From NCBI RefSeq assembly GCF_004364325.1, contig NZ_SOCP01000020.1, positions 124,001-188,000 on the forward strand: DNA of 64,000 nt, in the 5' to 3' direction. Positions within the stretch are counted from its first letter, which is position 1, and every line of letters starts with the position of its first letter. Source of the DNA: Actinophytocola oryzae (GTDB taxonomy: Bacteria > Actinomycetota > Actinomycetes > Mycobacteriales > Pseudonocardiaceae). The notes beneath the pieces were generated by a model. That model ran no database searches. It saw only the letters and a program-made list of their open reading frames with translations, and was not told where the DNA came from. Position numbers and translations under genes: made by a program. This document shows positions 32,679 to 43,168 of the stretch, in pieces.

Positions 32679-34076
32679 ATGCCGCTGGTGGCCGGGGTCG
32701 ACTCGTCGACCCAGTCCTGCAAGGTGGTTGTGCGTGACGCCGAGTCCGGCGCCCTGGTGCGCAGCGGGTCGGCGCCGCACCCGGACGGGACCGAGGTGGA
32801 CCCGGCGGCGTGGTGGACCGCGCTGCGGGCGGCCGTCGACCAGGCGGGCGGCATCGACGACGTCGCCGCCGTGTCGGTCGCGGGCCAGCAGCACGGCATG
32901 GTGTGCCTCACCGAGGCAGGCGACGTCGTGCGGCCCGCGTTGCTGTGGAACGACACGCGTTCCGCCCAGGCCGCGGCCGACCTCGTCGACGAGCTGGGCG
33001 GGCCCGCGTCCTGGGCCGACGCGGTCGGCGTGGTGCCGCTCGCGTCCATGACCGTCGCCAAGCTGCGGTGGCTGCGTGACCACGAACCGGAGTCGGTCGC
33101 CAGGACCGCCGCCGTGTGCCTGCCCCACGACTACCTGACGTGGCGCCTGTCCGGCGGCGGCCTCGACCGCCTGACCACAGACCGTGGCGACGCCTCGGGC
33201 ACGGCTTACTTCTCCGCCGCGACCGGCACCTACCGCACCGACCTGCTCTCGCTGGCGCTCGGCACCACCCCGGCGCTGCCCCGCGTGCTCGGGCCGTCGG
33301 ACGACTCCGGCCGCACCCCGGCAGGCGCTCTCATCGGCGCGGGCACCGGCGACAACATGGCAGCCGCACTGGGGGTCGGCGCCGAACCCGGCGACGTCGT
33401 CGTGTCGATCGGCACGTCCGGCACCGCCTTCGCCGTCGCCGACAAGCCCAGCACCGACGCCTCCGGTCTCGTCGCCGGATTCGCCGACGCGACCGGCCGG
33501 TTCCTGCCGCTCGTGTGCACCCTCAACGCGGCCCGCGTGCTCGACGCGGTCGCGCGCATGCTCGGGGTGGACCACGAACAGTTCGCGGAGCTGGCCCTGG
33601 CCGCGCCACCCGGTGCCGACGGCCTCACGCTCGTCCCGTACCTGGAGGGCGAGCGCACCCCGAACCTGCCGACCGCGACCGGCGCACTGCACGGCCTCCG
33701 CCTGGCCAACGCGACCCCGGCCCATCAGGCCCGCGCGGCTGTCGAGGGCATGCTGTGCGGCCTCGCCGACGCACTGGATGCCCTTGTAGCACAAGGTGTT
33801 CGCACTGATCGGGTCCTGCTCGTCGGTGGCGGCGCCCGGTCCGCGGCCGTCCGGCGCATCGCCCCGACCGTGCTCGGCGTCCCGGTACTGGTGCCCGAGC
33901 CCGGCGAGTACGTCGCCGACGGCGCAGCCCGTCAGGCCGCATGGACCCTCGCTGGTGGCGACGCACCCCCGACCTGGCGCCTCGGCGCGATGCAACGCGT
34001 GTCCGGCGATCCGACGCCCGGCCTGCGTGAGCGCTACGCGCAGGCCCGCGACAAGATCCTCGACCGCCCGGCATGA
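32679..34076 (+). CDS. xylB: Xylulokinase
   Basis: A 465-residue FGGY-family kinase phosphorylating D-xylulose. VAGVDSSTQSCKVVVRDAE is the N-terminal phosphate loop. VSVAGQQHGMVCL (substrate-contact QHGM) is specific to xylulokinases. TGDNMAAALGVGAEPGDVVV, SIGTSGTAFAV and VLLVGGGARSAAVRRIAPTVLGVPV form the ATP site. ATG 32679 has GGAGGT seven bases upstream. It completes the xylose pathway with xylA. Right after its stop, ATGAGCCGGAGGCC resembles the start of the operon spacers but runs into TAG after eight codons. Confidence 0.93.
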   Translation: MPLVAGVDSSTQSCKVVVRDAESGALVRSGSAPHPDGTEVDPAAWWTALRAAVDQAGGIDDVAAVSVAGQQHGMVCLTEAGDVVRPALLWNDTRSAQAAADLVDELGGPASWADAVGVVPLASMTVAKLRWLRDHEPESVARTAAVCLPHDYLTWRLSGGGLDRLTTDRGDASGTAYFSAATGTYRTDLLSLALGTTPALPRVLGPSDDSGRTPAGALIGAGTGDNMAAALGVGAEPGDVVVSIGTSGTAFAVADKPSTDASGLVAGFADATGRFLPLVCTLNAARVLDAVARMLGVDHEQFAELALAAPPGADGLTLVPYLEGERTPNLPTATGALHGLRLANATPAHQARAAVEGMLCGLADALDALVAQGVRTDRVLLVGGGARSAAVRRIAPTVLGVPVLVPEPGEYVADGAARQAAWTLAGGDAPPTWRLGAMQRVSGDPTPGLRERYAQARDKILDRPA

Positions 34077-34157
34077 GCCGGAGGCCCCGCTACTGCTAGA
34101 ACTGGTCGCACCAACGGGCTGACCCGCGGCCTGGCCGACCCAAGGGAGATCGTTCTC

Positions 34158-34508
34158 GTGGAGTTCGTGCGCCTCCTTCTGGTGTTCCTGCACCTGCTCG
34201 GTATGGCATTGCTGGTGGGCATGTTCCTGGTCCAGCGTCGCCTGCCCGCGAACGCGCCGCTCAACATGGGATGGGTGCACGTCGCCGCGCTCCAGCTGAT
34301 CACCGGTCTCGCCCTGCAGCTCCTGGCCCCGGCCACGGACCAGGACTACAACGCGGCGAAGCTCGGCATCAAGACGGTCGTGCTGCTGGTGATCGGCGCA
34401 CTCGCGCTGGTTTACGTGATTCGTCGGGTGCCTGCCCCGAAGTGGTTGCCTCCTACGTTGGTGGGGTTGGTCGTCGTGAACGTGGGCATCGCGGTCTTCT
34501 GGACCTGA
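34158..34508 (+). CDS. Small four-helix integral membrane protein
   Basis: A 116-residue protein of unknown function with four hydrophobic helices (FVRLLLVFLHLLGMALLVGM; WVHVAALQLITGLALQLL; TVVLLVIGALALVYVI; LVGLVVVNVGIAVFWT). A conserved-looking HLLGMALL with an early His is reminiscent of small CopD/DUF2214-like membrane proteins, but I cannot assign it. GTG 34158 has AAGGGAG upstream. It converges on the coiled-coil gene with 3 bp between stops. Confidence 0.7.
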   Translation: MEFVRLLLVFLHLLGMALLVGMFLVQRRLPANAPLNMGWVHVAALQLITGLALQLLAPATDQDYNAAKLGIKTVVLLVIGALALVYVIRRVPAPKWLPPTLVGLVVVNVGIAVFWT

Positions 34509-34511
34509 GGC

Positions 34512-35396
34512 CTACCGCGCATCGGACTTCGCGTGACCGGAGATGATCAGTGATTCGAGGCGGTTGAACCTGCCGTCGAGCTGGTCGAACCTGCCCTCGA
34601 ACTTGGTTTCGACCGCGTCGAACTTGGTTTCGAGGGTGCCGGTCCGCGTGCAAAGGTGGCCCACCTCGACCCGGGCGCTGGCCACTTCGGTGCGGACGCC
34701 GACTACCTCGGTGTTGAGGTCGCCTACTTCGGTGTGGACGTTGGTCAGTTCGGTGCGGACGCCGGTTACTTCGGTGTTGAGGGTGCTTACTTGGGTGTGG
34801 ATGTCGGTGACGTCCGTGCGAAGGTCCGCTACTTCGGTGTTGAGGTCGCCAATCTGGGTGTGGACGCTGGCCAGTTCGGTGCGGACGCCGACTACCTCGG
34901 TGTTGAGGTCGCCTACTTCGGTGTGGACGTTGGTCAGTTCGGTGCGGACGCCGGTTACTTCGGTGTTGAGGGTGCTTACTTGGGTGTGGATGTCGGTGAC
35001 GTCCGTGCGAAGGTCCGCTACTTCGGTGTTGAGGTCGCCAATCTGGGTGTGGACGCTGGCCAGTTCGGTGCGGAGGTCGGTTACTTCGGTGTTGAGGTCG
35101 CCTACTTCGGTGTGGACGTTGGTCAGTTCGGTGCGGACGCCGGTTACTTCGGTGTTGAGGGTGCTTACTTGGGTGTGGATGTCGGTGACGTCCGTACGAA
35201 GGTCCGCTACTTCGATGTTGAGGTCACCCACTTGGGTGCGGACGCCGGCTACCTCGGTCGTGAGACGGGCGACCTTTTTGTTGTTTTTCTTGACTTCCTT
35301 GTTCGTGTCTTCGAGGAGGTCGTACAGCGCCTCGATGTCCTTGCGGTTCTGGGAGGTTCTGCGGGTCAGGCTGGCGGCTGGTTCCTGGGAGGCCAC
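34512..35396 (-). CDS. Long coiled-coil protein built from 21-residue (three-heptad) repeats
   Basis: A 294-residue protein with no signal or membrane segment. After a 40-residue basic/acidic head (NRKDIEALYDLLEDTNKEV) come nine 21-residue units, each three heptads ending RT(D/E/Q), HT(Q/E) and NTE, for example VADLRTDVTDIHTQVSTLN. Val or Leu occupies position a and Leu/Ile/Val position d throughout, an ideal coiled coil of roughly 28 nm. A higher-order 63-residue (189-bp) period is nearly identical in DNA. The C-terminus (ETKFDAVETKFEGRFDQL) is also helical. A leaderless -10 lies six bases before GTG 35396. Function is unknown. Confidence 0.75.
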   Translation of the reverse strand: MASQEPAASLTRRTSQNRKDIEALYDLLEDTNKEVKKNNKKVARLTTEVAGVRTQVGDLNIEVADLRTDVTDIHTQVSTLNTEVTGVRTELTNVHTEVGDLNTEVTDLRTELASVHTQIGDLNTEVADLRTDVTDIHTQVSTLNTEVTGVRTELTNVHTEVGDLNTEVVGVRTELASVHTQIGDLNTEVADLRTDVTDIHTQVSTLNTEVTGVRTELTNVHTEVGDLNTEVVGVRTEVASARVEVGHLCTRTGTLETKFDAVETKFEGRFDQLDGRFNRLESLIISGHAKSDAR

Positions 35397-35402
35397 GGTT
35401 GG

Positions 35403-35408
35403 ATCCTA
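35403..35408 (-). promoter_or_regulatory. -10 element of a leaderless promoter (coiled-coil gene)
   Basis: TAGGAT on the minus strand ends 6 nt before GTG 35396, with no ribosome-binding site. Confidence 0.55.
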
Positions 35409-35500
35409 ACTTCGGTTCCAGGTTTGGAAGGCGGTTCGGGTTGGGGGTCGGTAGGGTCGTTACTCGTTGGTAGGTCGGGGTTGTGGAAGGGTGTTTGCCC

Positions 35501-36673
35501 ATGTCAGAGACGCGGGAGTTCGACGTGGTGCTCTTCGGGGCCACCGGGTTCACCGGCGGGCTCACCGCCGAGTACCTGGCCGCGCATGCGCCCAATGGCT
35601 GCCGGTGGGCGATTGCCGGTCGGTCGCGGGAGAAGCTCGTGGCAGTGCGGGAGCGGCTTGCCGAAATCAACCCTTCGTGTGCTGATCTCGAGTTGCTCGT
35701 CGCTGACGTGACCGACCGCGACTCACTGCGGGCAGTCGTCGAGCGGGCGCGGGTGGTCGTTACCACTGTCGGGCCCTATCTCCGTTACGGAGAGCCGCTT
35801 GTGGGTGCTTGTGCCGAGGCAGGCGTCGACTACCTCGACCTCACCGGTGAGCCCGAGTTCGTCGATCGGATGTACCTCGCTTACCACGAGCTCGCGCTCG
35901 CCAAGGGCGCGCGGATCGTGCACGCCGCAGGGTTCGACTCCATTCCTCACGATCTTGGGGTTCTGTTCACCGTCGGGCAGCTGCCCGACGGTGTACCGCT
36001 GACGGTTTCGGGTTATCTGTCCCTTTCCGGGACGTTCTCGGCCGGGACCTACCACTCCGCCATCACCGCGTTCTCCCGGTTACGGGAGATGGCCGCCGTC
36101 GCCAAGCAGCGGCGGCGGGCCGAGCCCAGGCTCGAAGGGCGCGTGGTGACGGGCGTCAGAGGGCGGCCTCGGTACGAGAAGGATGCCGGTGCGTGGGTGC
36201 TGCCCGCGCCCACGATCGACCCACTCGTGGTGTTGCGGTCAGCGCGCGCACTCGACCGGTACGGGCCCGGCTTCTCCTACGGGCACTACCTCGCGCTCAG
36301 GAGGCTGCCCACCGCGGCGGGAGTCGTCGGTGCACTCGGGGCGGCCGTCGCGCTCGCGCAGGTGCCCCTCACCCGGCAGTGGCTGCTCGGGCGAATGTCC
36401 CCTGGGGACGGTCCGTCTCTCGAGCGGCGGGAGAAGGCGTGGTTCCGGGTGCGGTTCGTCGGTGAGGGTGGCGGTCGGCGTGTCGTCACCGAGGTGTCCG
36501 GTGGGGATCCCGGGTATGGCGAGACGGCGAAGATGCTCGGGGAGTCGGCGCTGTGTCTGGCCTTCGACGACGTGCCGGAGACAGCTGGGCAGGTGACGAC
36601 CGCCGTTGCCATGGGGGATGCCTTGATCCGGCGGTTGGCGCGGGAAGGGATGACCTTCCGGGTGGTGGAGTAG
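35501..36673 (+). CDS. Saccharopine dehydrogenase-like NAD(P)-binding protein (trans-acting enoyl reductase type)
   Basis: A 390-residue protein. FDVVLFGATGFTGGLTAEYLA is the Rossmann GxxGxxG loop. AGRSREKLVAVRERL, VTTVGPYLRYGEPLVGACAE and YLDLTGEPEF are blocks of the actinobacterial saccharopine-dehydrogenase-like family that includes Rv2449c and the mycobacterial trans-acting enoyl reductase Rv2953. AAGFDSIPHDLGVLFTVGQL is also characteristic. The family reduces lipid intermediates in a few known cases; the substrate here is unknown. ATG 35501 follows GGAAGG. Divergent from the coiled-coil gene. Confidence 0.87.
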   Translation: MSETREFDVVLFGATGFTGGLTAEYLAAHAPNGCRWAIAGRSREKLVAVRERLAEINPSCADLELLVADVTDRDSLRAVVERARVVVTTVGPYLRYGEPLVGACAEAGVDYLDLTGEPEFVDRMYLAYHELALAKGARIVHAAGFDSIPHDLGVLFTVGQLPDGVPLTVSGYLSLSGTFSAGTYHSAITAFSRLREMAAVAKQRRRAEPRLEGRVVTGVRGRPRYEKDAGAWVLPAPTIDPLVVLRSARALDRYGPGFSYGHYLALRRLPTAAGVVGALGAAVALAQVPLTRQWLLGRMSPGDGPSLERREKAWFRVRFVGEGGGRRVVTEVSGGDPGYGETAKMLGESALCLAFDDVPETAGQVTTAVAMGDALIRRLAREGMTFRVVE

Positions 36674-36729
36674 TTCATGGGTCGATCGTGCCTGGCGGGC
36701 GGGGCTTGCGGCGGTCGGCGAGTGTGAAC

Positions 36730-36757
36730 TGTGGACAACCCGGGTGGCTGTGGACAA
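36730..36757. promoter_or_regulatory. Two DnaA-box-like sites in direct repeat
   Basis: TGTGGACAA occurs at 36730-36738 and 36749-36757, 19 bp apart. Its complement TTGTCCACA is the preferred DnaA box of Streptomyces and relatives. They lie between the reductase gene and the first frameshifted gene. There is no dnaA/dnaN context, so this is not oriC. Confidence 0.5.
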
Positions 36758-36791
36758 CTTTCCGGGATTGTCGGTCGTGTGTGGTAGGGGC

Positions 36792-37931
36792 GTGAGAGGC
36801 TGCCCGGCGCGCGTGTACCGAGCGCGCTCGTCCTCGCAGGCGGGCTCCTGTTCGGGGCGGTCACGCCGAGTGCGGCGCAGGGCCAACCATCCCAACTGGA
36901 CGTCACGCGTGCGCTCGATGCCTTGGCGCACCAGCAGGTCTATCGTGCGCCGGGTGCTGTCGCATGGATCGACGAGCAACGGGTGCTGCCCACGCTCGAC
37001 GCCGACACCCGGCTGCTCATCGCGCCGTACTCCGGGCCGTTCGGGGCCGGGGGCGACTACGCCGACGCTCACGACGCGCGGGTCGGCAAGCCGCTCGACG
37101 ACTGGGCCACCTCGCACGAGCGCCAGCTGATCCTTGTCGAGGGGCTGCAGGTCACCGTGTACGGGGCGCGTGGTGCCGGCGTCGGACCGACCACCATTCC
37201 CGAGCTGCGGCAGGTGACCGCCCTATCTCGACGTGTCGTCGTCGGTGATCTTCGCGGCCAGGTGCTCCGCCGGGATCGATCGGGACGACGTGGGTGACTT
37301 CGACTATCCGGTTGCGACACCTGTGTCTCCTTCGCCGGCTCAGGTCGACGACGTCGCGGGGGAGCCGGCGAGGTTGTCATGGTGGCCAGGGGGCGGTGGC
37401 TCGATGTCGCGGCCGGTGCGCAGGCCCAAGGCCGACTCGGCGAGGGACTACGCCTACGGGCGGTACGAGTGGGCCAGCTTCACGCAGGGCAGTCCGATGC
37501 AGGACTGTATCGGCACGGTGTTGGAGCGGCTCCAGTTCCTGTTGGGGAATACCGCTTATGGACGGCCGCAGCCGCGGGCCCGGCCGTTCGACGTGCGGCG
37601 GACCATCAGTGGGTTCATGCCGTGGGTCTTGGTCGGGGCCGCGCTGGTGTTGGGGTTCGCCGGGATTTACACGTGGCGGCGGGGACTGGTGGTGCGGGCC
37701 GACGCGGAGCGGCGGGCCATGCGGCGGGAGCGGGCCGGTGCGATGGCCAGGATCGGGGAGCTGGGGGCTCGGCTGCTCGCGGTCGAGGAGCGTGGGGACA
37801 AGGTCGACCCAGCGGCAGCGGAACGGCACGCCACCGCCCGCACGCTCTATGACCAGGCCCTGACCGCGAAGGCGATGGCGGAGGTGGGCGCCATCGCCGA
37901 CGAGGGACTCGAACTGGTGACGACGGCATGA
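36792..37931 (+). pseudogene. Frameshifted membrane-protein gene, first of a paralogous pair
   Basis: Read in one frame it is broken, but the pieces join well. GTG 36792 starts in one phase. Within about 20 bases the sense frame shifts to SALVLAGGLLFGAVTPSAA (signal-like) and continues through VAWIDEQRVLPTLDADTRL. At GCCC near 37216 an extra base moves it back to the phase of YLDVSSSVIFAARCSAGID, which runs to the stop. The C-terminal part has a single transmembrane helix (WVLVGAALVLGFAGIYTW) and a basic coiled coil (RRAMRRERAGAMARIGELG). The two indels compensate. Family not recognised. Sequencing error cannot be excluded. Confidence 0.55.
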
Positions 37932-38294
37932 CCGGGCTGAGGGCGGGGTGCGGACCGACCGTTGGCTGGGGCTTGCGGTGGTGGCGGAGCCGGTTGCAGG
38001 CCCACTGTTGGTTCGTGGCTGCGCTGACGAGGGGTTCAGGGTGGCGGGGCTGGGGCGCAGTGGCTGGCGGCTGTGATGCCGATGAAGTTGAGATGGTGGT
38101 GGCGGGCATGGCTGGGATGAGGGAGTGGTTCGGCTGGTGGCCGCCGTTGCCGATGAGGATTCGGGACGGTTGGTCCGGCCTAGGTTGGGTCGTAGCGGTT
38201 GGCGGCTGTGACGCCGAGCAGACGATGACGGACATGACTGGATCGACGGAATGGTTCGGCTGCTGGTGGCGCCGTCGTCGGTGAGGGTGAGGGC
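37928..38294. repeat. Degenerate internal repeats between the two broken paralogues
   Basis: The stretch begins at an ATGA overlap with the first broken gene (ATGACCGGGCTG) and ends before a similar ATGACCGGCCTG at 38295. It contains two imperfect copies of a block of roughly 100-140 bp sharing GGCGGCTGTGA(T/C)GCCGA, CATG(G/A)CTGG and TGGTTCGGCTG(G/C)TGG. It is G-rich on this strand. A 118-codon frame crosses it, but composition and repeats make a real protein unlikely. Confidence 0.5.
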
Positions 38295-39116
38295 ATGACC
38301 GGCCTGGGAGAACGGTTGCGACCTCTTCCCCCAGGTCGAGGAGTTCGTCTTCGCCTTCGACGAGCAGGCTGCACAGGACTACCCGAACGGGGTACCTCGG
38401 CGCGCCCCCGTCATCCCGCCGCCACCCACGCCGGACGCCGTCCAGACCTGGCAGATCGTGCTCTTGATCGTCGGGATCCTGCTCGGCACCATCGCGTTGT
38501 TCGTCGCGTTTCGGCTGGTCGGGCAGGTCGTCGTTCGGCGGAGCGGGCGCGTCGCCGACGCCAGGAACCGCGGGGCGGCGATCAGCGCACGGCTCAACCG
38601 GCTCGCCGACACCGTGCTTCACCCGACTGCACCCACGAACGCCGCGGACGCTCGGCGGCAGGCTGATCTCGCCAGGCGGTACGTCCTCGTGCTCGGTGAG
38701 TTCGAGCGGGCTACCACCCGCGCCAGGCTCACCGAGGTCGACCTGCGGATCAGTGAGCTGGAGGAGGACGTGACCTGGGTCTGGGTCGGTGTCGCGGTGG
38801 TACTCGTCGCCGCCGGGGCGCTCGTGCCGGTGCTCGGCGGGCGACGAGGCCGTTGCCGCCCGCTCCCGCTACAACCAGTTGGGGCTGTACGTCGAGGACA
38901 TGGAGCAGCTCGACGACACGGACGGCCATGGCCAGGCTCCGCACGGCTCGGGAGCGGTACAACACGGCGGGCGCCACCCTGGCCTCGGCGACCACAGAGG
39001 ACGACTTCACCCTCGCCATGCGGGTCGCCGAGGAGGGGCTCCGGGCCGTGGCGGACGCATATGCCCTCATTGGCAGACCAGGGCCGAAGGTCGCGAAACA
39101 AAAGCGTCACAAATGA
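38295..39116 (+). pseudogene. Frameshifted membrane-protein gene, second of the paralogous pair
   Basis: Four consecutive pieces lie in three phases. After ATG 38295 the frame shifts to DLFPQVEEFVFAFDEQAAQ and a transmembrane helix (IVLLIVGILLGTIALFVAF), then a charged helical region to VVLVAAGALVPVLGG. Near 38846 it shifts to DEAVAARSRYNQLGLYVED, and near 38927 to MARLRTARERYNTAGATL, ending at TGA 39116. All three shifts are +1. The end (A-R-x-x-Y ... E-E-G-L) parallels the first broken gene. The N-terminal globular part seen in that gene is missing here. Confidence 0.55.
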
Positions 39117-39292
39117 CCGCAACGCACGTGTGTGATCACGTTCAGTGCTATTGGTCACCCGCTCAAGGAACGATTGGGTCACGCGGCTCAACGCGGCGGT
39201 AGCACAACCGCGACCGCAGAGTACGGTCTCGCCATCAGTTGGGCGTCCGGCGCGTGGTCGGTCGTCAGGATGAAACGCGGAGGGAGAAAGCC

Positions 39293-40447
39293 TTGCGCTT
39301 CAAGCGGGGAGTCGCGGTCGCCGCGATCGCGCTGACCAGCGTGCTGTCCGTGGTCGGTTGTGCGAAGGACTCGGGGTCCTCGGACAACCCGTCGGGTGGC
39401 GACAGCAACGCGGCGGGCTGCAAGACCGTGGACAAGCCGGCGGCAGCGTCGGGTGAGACGACTTCGTCGACGAGTGGTGCGACCGTCGACGGCAGCGCGC
39501 TCAAGATCGGGATCGCCTTCGACATCGGCGGCCGTGGTGACGCGTCCTTCAACGACTCGGCGGCGGCCGGCCTGGACAAGGCCATCTCCGACATCGGGGT
39601 CAAGAAGGAGAACACCAAGGAGCTCGCCGCGACCGACCAGGAGAGCGAGGACTCCAAGCTCACCCGTCTGCGCCAGCTCGCCACCGAGGGTCGCAACCCG
39701 ATCGTCAGCGTGGGCTTCGCGTACACCGACGCCACGGTCAAGATCGCGGGAGAGTTCCCGAACACCCAGTTCGCGGTGGTCGACGGCTTCGCCGAGAACG
39801 CGCCGAAGAACATCACCTGGCTGGGCTTCGCCGAGCAGGAGGGCTCCTTCCTCGTCGGCGTCATCGCCGCGCTGAAGAGCAAGAGCTGCACGATCGGCTT
39901 CGTCGGCGGCGTGAACGTGCCGCTGATCCAGAAGTTCCAGGCCGGCTTCGAGCAGGGCGTGAAGACCGTCGCGCCGGACGCCAAGATCGTCTCGAAGTAC
40001 ATCACCGAGGCGGGCGACCTCACCGGCTTCGCCGACCCGCCGAAGGGCCAGGTCGCCGCGAAGGGCCTGATCGACCAGGGCGCGGACGTCGTGTACCACG
40101 CCGCGGGTGCCTCCGGTAAGGGTGTGTTCGCCGCCGCCAAGGACGCGAACGTCATGGCCATCGGCGTCGACTCCGACCAGTACAACCAGAAGACGGTCGC
40201 CGACTACAAGGACGTGATCATCACGTCCATGCTCAAGCGCGTCGACGTCGCGGTCTTCGACTACATCTCCGCGGTCGCGACGAACAACCTCGCGGGTCTG
40301 CCGCCGGTCTTCGACCTCAAGGTGGACGGTGTCGGCTACTCGACTTCCGGCGGGAAGATCGACGACGAGACCAAGGGCTGGGTCGAGGCGTACAAGCAGC
40401 AGATCGTCGAGGGCAAGATCAAGGTCGAGACCACGCCGAGCAGCTGA
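39293..40447 (+). CDS. BMP-family nucleoside-binding lipoprotein
   Basis: A 384-residue substrate-binding protein. TTG 39293 is chosen because GGAGGG lies upstream and the signal then reads MRFKRGVAVAAIALTSVLSVVGC, with a perfect lipobox (VVGC). The mature protein has the basic-membrane-protein (PnrA/TmpC) pattern: LKIGIAFDIGGRGDASFNDS, ATEGRNPIVSVGFAYTD, FAVVDGFAE, FVGGVNVPLIQKFQAGFEQG and AAGASGKGVFAAAKD. PnrA-type proteins bind purine and pyrimidine nucleosides. Transporter genes and cdd-deoA follow directly, which supports nucleoside uptake. Confidence 0.92.
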   Translation: MRFKRGVAVAAIALTSVLSVVGCAKDSGSSDNPSGGDSNAAGCKTVDKPAAASGETTSSTSGATVDGSALKIGIAFDIGGRGDASFNDSAAAGLDKAISDIGVKKENTKELAATDQESEDSKLTRLRQLATEGRNPIVSVGFAYTDATVKIAGEFPNTQFAVVDGFAENAPKNITWLGFAEQEGSFLVGVIAALKSKSCTIGFVGGVNVPLIQKFQAGFEQGVKTVAPDAKIVSKYITEAGDLTGFADPPKGQVAAKGLIDQGADVVYHAAGASGKGVFAAAKDANVMAIGVDSDQYNQKTVADYKDVIITSMLKRVDVAVFDYISAVATNNLAGLPPVFDLKVDGVGYSTSGGKIDDETKGWVEAYKQQIVEGKIKVETTPSS

Positions 40448-40460
40448 GCTGACGACTGAC

Positions 40461-40499
40461 ACCCGTGGGTGTGTGGCCCGCCGCCACGCACCCACGGGT
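40461..40499 (+). terminator. Intra-operon hairpin between binding protein and ATPase
   Basis: ACCCGTGGGT pairs with ACCCACGGGT (10 bp), extended by four more pairs after one mismatch, and followed by TTCTTTCC. It probably attenuates transcription, so the binding protein is made in excess over the membrane subunits. Confidence 0.7.
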
Positions 40500-40520
40500 T
40501 CTTTCCTGTGAGGAAGGCCC

Positions 40521-42082
<1,562 letters not shown>

Positions 42083-42086
<4 letters not shown>

Positions 42087-43168
42087 ACGCGCGCTTGCGC
42101 TCGTCGTTGATGGCGCCCGTACTCGCGGTCGTCTTCGCCGCCGCGCTGTGCGCCATCGTGCTGGTCGTGTCCGGGGCCAACCCCGGCACGGCGCTCGGCG
42201 CGATGATCGGGCAGGTCGGCGAGGGCCAGGTCGCGGTCGACATCGTGAACTCGACCGCCATCTACATGCTGGCCGCGCTGGCCGCCGCCATCGGGTTCCA
42301 CATGAACCTGCTGAACATCGGGATCGAGGGTCAGTACCGGGTCGGCGCGCTCGTCGCGGCCATCGTCGGCGGCGCGATCGTGCTGCCCGGGATCCTGCAC
42401 TGGCTGGTGATCCTGGTGGTGGCCGCCGTCGCAGGCGCGCTGTGGGCCCTCCTGCCCGCCATCCTCAAGGTCACGCGTGGGGTCCACGAGGTGATCTCCA
42501 CGATCATGATGAACGCCATCGCGTTCGGCCTCGCCGCGTTCCTCATCCGCCGTGACCAGTTCGGCATCCTCGTCGGCAACAACGTCACCACCGAGCCGAT
42601 CCCGACCTCGGGCCAGGTGCCCGGCATCGACCTCGGCGGCCGGGGCACGATCTTCGGGCTGGTGTTCCTGGCGGTCGTCGCGGCGGCGGTGTACGGGGTG
42701 GTGCTGAACCGGACCCGGTTCGGGTTCGAGCTGAAGGCGTCCGGCCTCTCGCCGACGGCGGCAGCGGCGGGCGGCGTGAACGCCAAGCGCATGATCATGG
42801 TGTCGCTGCTGGCGTCCGGCGCGGTCGCCGGGCTGGTCGGCATGCCGGAGATCCTCGGCCGCGACCATGCCTACACGCTGAACTTCGCGTCCGGGTACGG
42901 GTTCGCGGGCATCGGCATCGCACTGCTCGGCCGCAACAACCCGCTCGGCATCGCGTTCGGCTCGCTGCTCTGGGCGTTCCTGGAGAAGGCGAAGGGCGCG
43001 CTGGACAACGTGGGCGTGCCGAAGGAGATCGCGACGATCATGCAGGGCGCGATCGTGCTGTCGGTGGTCGTCGCGTACGAGATCGTCAAACGGATGGACC
43101 TGGCCGCCGAGCAGCGGCGGGTCGGCAGGGCCACAGGTGCCGCGGTCGAGCCGGAGGCTGCCAAATGA
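42083..43168 (+). CDS. Nucleoside ABC transporter permease 1 (NupP-like)
   Basis: A 361-residue membrane protein of the branched-chain/BMP permease family with about eight to nine hydrophobic segments. FHMNLLNIGIEGQYRVGALVA is the family signature. GVHEVISTIMMNAIAFGLAAF and FELKASGLSPTAAAAGGVNA mark the coupling region to the ATPase. It overlaps both neighbours by ATGA and pairs with the next permease as a heterodimer in known systems. Confidence 0.92.

Noticed and set aside
34656..35711. Plus-strand frame with striking G-x-x-F-G / Y-F-G-V repeats opposite the coiled-coil gene
   Set aside because: The repeats are the antisense reading of the 63-bp units. It runs into the next gene in another frame, while the minus strand has a start, a -10 and ideal heptads.
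36730..36757. Possible chromosomal origin from the two DnaA boxes
   Set aside because: Only two boxes, no AT-rich unwinding region and no dnaA, dnaN or rpmH nearby.
37928..38284. 118-codon frame between the two broken paralogues
   Set aside because: Starts at an ATGA overlap but consists of degenerate DNA repeats, is Trp/Gly/Arg-rich and does not end in an overlap with the next start.
40461..40499. Riboswitch ahead of the nucleoside transporter ATPase
   Set aside because: The only structure is a plain hairpin with a T-rich tail; no purine or other aptamer core was recognised.
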